Of a DNA stretch of 6,199 bases, positions 5,118 through 6,199 are shown piece after piece. The first letter of the stretch is position 1. Each line of letters opens with the position of its first letter. Location of the stretch: positions 1 to 6,199 of the forward strand of contig CALLYN010000593.1 in assembly GCA_937858455.1 (NCBI GenBank), in the 5' to 3' direction. The notes beneath the pieces are model-generated. The model had not been told where the DNA came from. It saw only the letters and a program-made list of their open reading frames with translations, and searched no databases. The position numbers were made by a program, and so were the translations under genes. The stretch comes from an uncultured Kouleothrix sp. Its GTDB lineage: Bacteria; Chloroflexota; Chloroflexia; Chloroflexales; Roseiflexaceae.

Positions 5118-5593
5118 TCAGCCCTTGCGCTGGAGCACCCGCCGGCGTCGCGTACGTAGCTCCGCATCGGCCGCAGCATCACTCTGCTCGGCGTAGCGCA
5201 GTGTCGTCTGGATGTGCTTGTGGCCGAGGCGCTTGCGGATCGTCGCCAGGCTCACCCCGTCCTGAGCGAGCGCCGTCGCGTGGTTGTGACGCAGCGTAGC
5301 GTGCAGACGACACCAGCGGCGGTGCAGTAGGACGCCCAGCGCTCCTGCACCGTCTGGTAGCGCAACGGCCGGCCATCCCCGTTCTTGAGTGCCCGGAACA
5401 GCGGCCCGTGCTGCGCCTTCGTGACCTTCAGGTACCGGCGCAGCAGACGCACGAGCTGCGGGTCGTCGAGCAGCATCGTCCGGCGCTGCCCACGCTTGCC
5501 CAGCACGTGCAGGTGCTCATCGTCCGGGGTCAGATCAAGGTCGTCAACGTCAAGCTGCAACGCCTCGCTGATGCGCAGCCCGATCTCCGCTCT
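5118..5593 (-). pseudogene. tyrosine recombinase (phage integrase/Xer-like) catalytic domain, N-terminally truncated and frameshifted
   Basis: Read leftward from about 5593, the frame gives AEIGLRISEALQLDVDDLDL (first catalytic Arg, codon 5573-5575), then HVLGKRGQRRTMLL (the conserved Lys, codon 5495-5497), then QTVQERWASYCTAAGV up to 5309. There it slips. With one base supplied near 5309, a different frame continues RLHATLRHNHATALAQDG (His and Arg of the HxLRH box, about 5286-5303), KRLGHKHIQTT (second His) and LRYA (nucleophile Tyr, codon 5193-5195), stopping at TGA 5118-5120. All catalytic residues of the family are therefore present but split over two frames. The N-terminal core-binding domain is missing; upstream the sequence changes abruptly to an unrelated monooxygenase. 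It is a broken gene, or an intact end carrying a single-base sequencing error. Such enzymes move or resolve DNA elements, suggesting a former mobile element here. Confidence 0.88.
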
Positions 5594-5990
5594 CCGGAAA
5601 GCCCAGGTAGCGCTCGACGGCGCGCGCGAGCCGGCGCGAGTCGCGGTTGGCCTCGTAGAGGTGGCCGCGCAGGCTGTGGGTGAAGCCGATGAAGTACAGG
5701 CCGGGGAAGCTGGTGGGCTGGCCCGATTCAAAAGCCGGGAAGTTGCCGTCCTCAAGCGCGCCCGGCAGGCTAAGCAGCTGGCCGAGGCCGCTGCGAAACC
5801 CCGTGGCGGCGACGATCGCGTCGAACTGCTCGGCGCGGCCATCGGCGTATACCACGCTGCCGGCGGCGAGCCGCGCGACATTGGGGCGGGGCTGCACGAG
5901 CCCGCGCCGCACCGCGCCCACAAAGCCGACGTCGATCACCGGGACGTGGCGGGCGGTGTAGGGCCACCACGCCGGCCGCGCCAAAGGCCA
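5594..5990 (-). pseudogene. flavin-dependent monooxygenase / NAD(P)-FAD oxidoreductase, C-terminal fragment
   Basis: The minus-strand frame from about 5984 to 5595 reads ARHVPVIDVGFVGAVRRG, then VVYADGRAEQFDAIVAATGF (the conserved xATGF/Y segment of FMO and YUCCA-like enzymes), then SFPGLYFIGFTHSLRGHLYEA and ends near RAVERYLGFP. This is the C-terminal third of a flavin-containing monooxygenase, an enzyme that oxygenates small substrates with NADPH and FAD. The GxGxxG nucleotide-binding motifs of the N-terminal part are absent, and a TGA lies in frame just upstream. At about 5593 the sequence joins the recombinase domain. The frame runs on past that junction to a stop at 5550 through residues that fit no family. 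It is almost certainly non-functional as it stands. Confidence 0.82.
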
Positions 5991-6021
5991 GGGTCAGCGC
6001 CCAGGGCATGCAGGCCAGCCA
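5985..6021 (-). other. short segment of uncertain origin between two gene fragments
   Basis: In the frame of the fragment to its right these bases read WLACMPWALTLAF, with no match to what that family should carry next. It may be the preceding part of the monooxygenase in a shifted frame (ALTLAFG resembles the stretch before the PVIDVG segment in related enzymes), which would put a second frameshift or small deletion near 5990. This is tentative. Confidence 0.3.
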
Positions 6022-6199
6022 GAACAGCAGGTTCACCCCGGAATCCCGCATTTTGACGACGCTTTCGTACTGGCGAATATCCCAGTATTCGTCGTGACCG
6101 ACGCTCAGGAACGACTTGCACTTCAATCCGCGGTCCGGAGTCAGCATGTCGCTGTTGGAGCAATAGGTGACGTCGTACCCATGCTGTTCCAGCCAGTAC
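6022..6199 (-). pseudogene. N,N-dimethylformamidase beta-subunit-like protein, internal fragment
   Basis: The minus strand from the right window edge reads 59 residues beginning YWLEQHGYDVTYCSNSDM and including LSVGHDEYWDIRQYESV and ending MRDSGVNLLF. The GHDEYW box and the GVNL strand are typical of the C-terminal domain of N,N-dimethylformamidase large-subunit-like proteins. In that family the GVNLxF strand is normally followed by a SGN-type turn; here the sequence switches abruptly after LLF at 6022. The upstream part lies outside the window, so only the 3' break is visible. Family assignment rests on a short stretch. Confidence 0.7.

Noticed and set aside
1..6199. CRISPR array, tRNA, rRNA or toxin-antitoxin pair
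   Set aside because: No regularly spaced repeats, no cloverleaf or rRNA-like sequence and no recognisable toxin or antitoxin gene was seen on either strand.

Overview
The window is GC-rich bacterial DNA in which every gene I can support lies on the minus strand, so transcription runs from right to left. The gene families (DHA2-type exporter with TetR, ECF42 sigma with DGPF/YCII proteins, an ABM protein, a Xer-like recombinase) fit a soil, mat or sludge bacterium. The style resembles Chloroflexota, possibly of the Roseiflexus/Kouleothrix type, but that is an impression; no marker gene here proves it.

Left third (1-1856): a drug-efflux style operon. A near-consensus sigma70-type promoter (TTGACA, 17 bp, TATCAT) reads leftward into a 475-residue MFS transporter, followed 63 bp later by a TetR-family repressor whose C-terminus is cut by the window edge. 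A perfect 8+2+8 palindrome with an extra third half-site lies at the predicted transcription start. This looks like a self-contained repressor/efflux switch.

The 335-bp gap 1778-2112 holds that promoter and operator, then a cluster of palindromes (1921-1980) and a long hairpin (2036-2081). The hairpin may end the sigma-factor transcript or be part of a dispersed repeat.

Middle (2113-4994): an ECF42-type sigma module. A 428-residue sigma factor with a long C-terminal extension follows a 119-residue DGPF/YCII protein. A second block repeats the same order (promoter, DGPF/YCII gene, start of the sigma gene), but its sigma copy stops after about 23 codons. An ABM-domain gene of clearly lower GC sits between the two copies. 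Both DGPF genes have the same upstream element (TGTCCG, 17 bp, CGTC), best read as the promoter recognised by the sigma factor itself. The two DGPF proteins and the ABM protein belong to families that share the dimeric alpha/beta-barrel fold.

Right end (5118-6199): a mosaic of broken genes on one strand. It contains a tyrosine recombinase catalytic domain with a one-base frameshift and no N-terminus, the C-terminal part of a flavin-dependent monooxygenase, and a piece of an N,N-dimethylformamidase beta-subunit-like protein. The junctions are abrupt, so this is either decayed mobile-element territory or a chimeric assembly.
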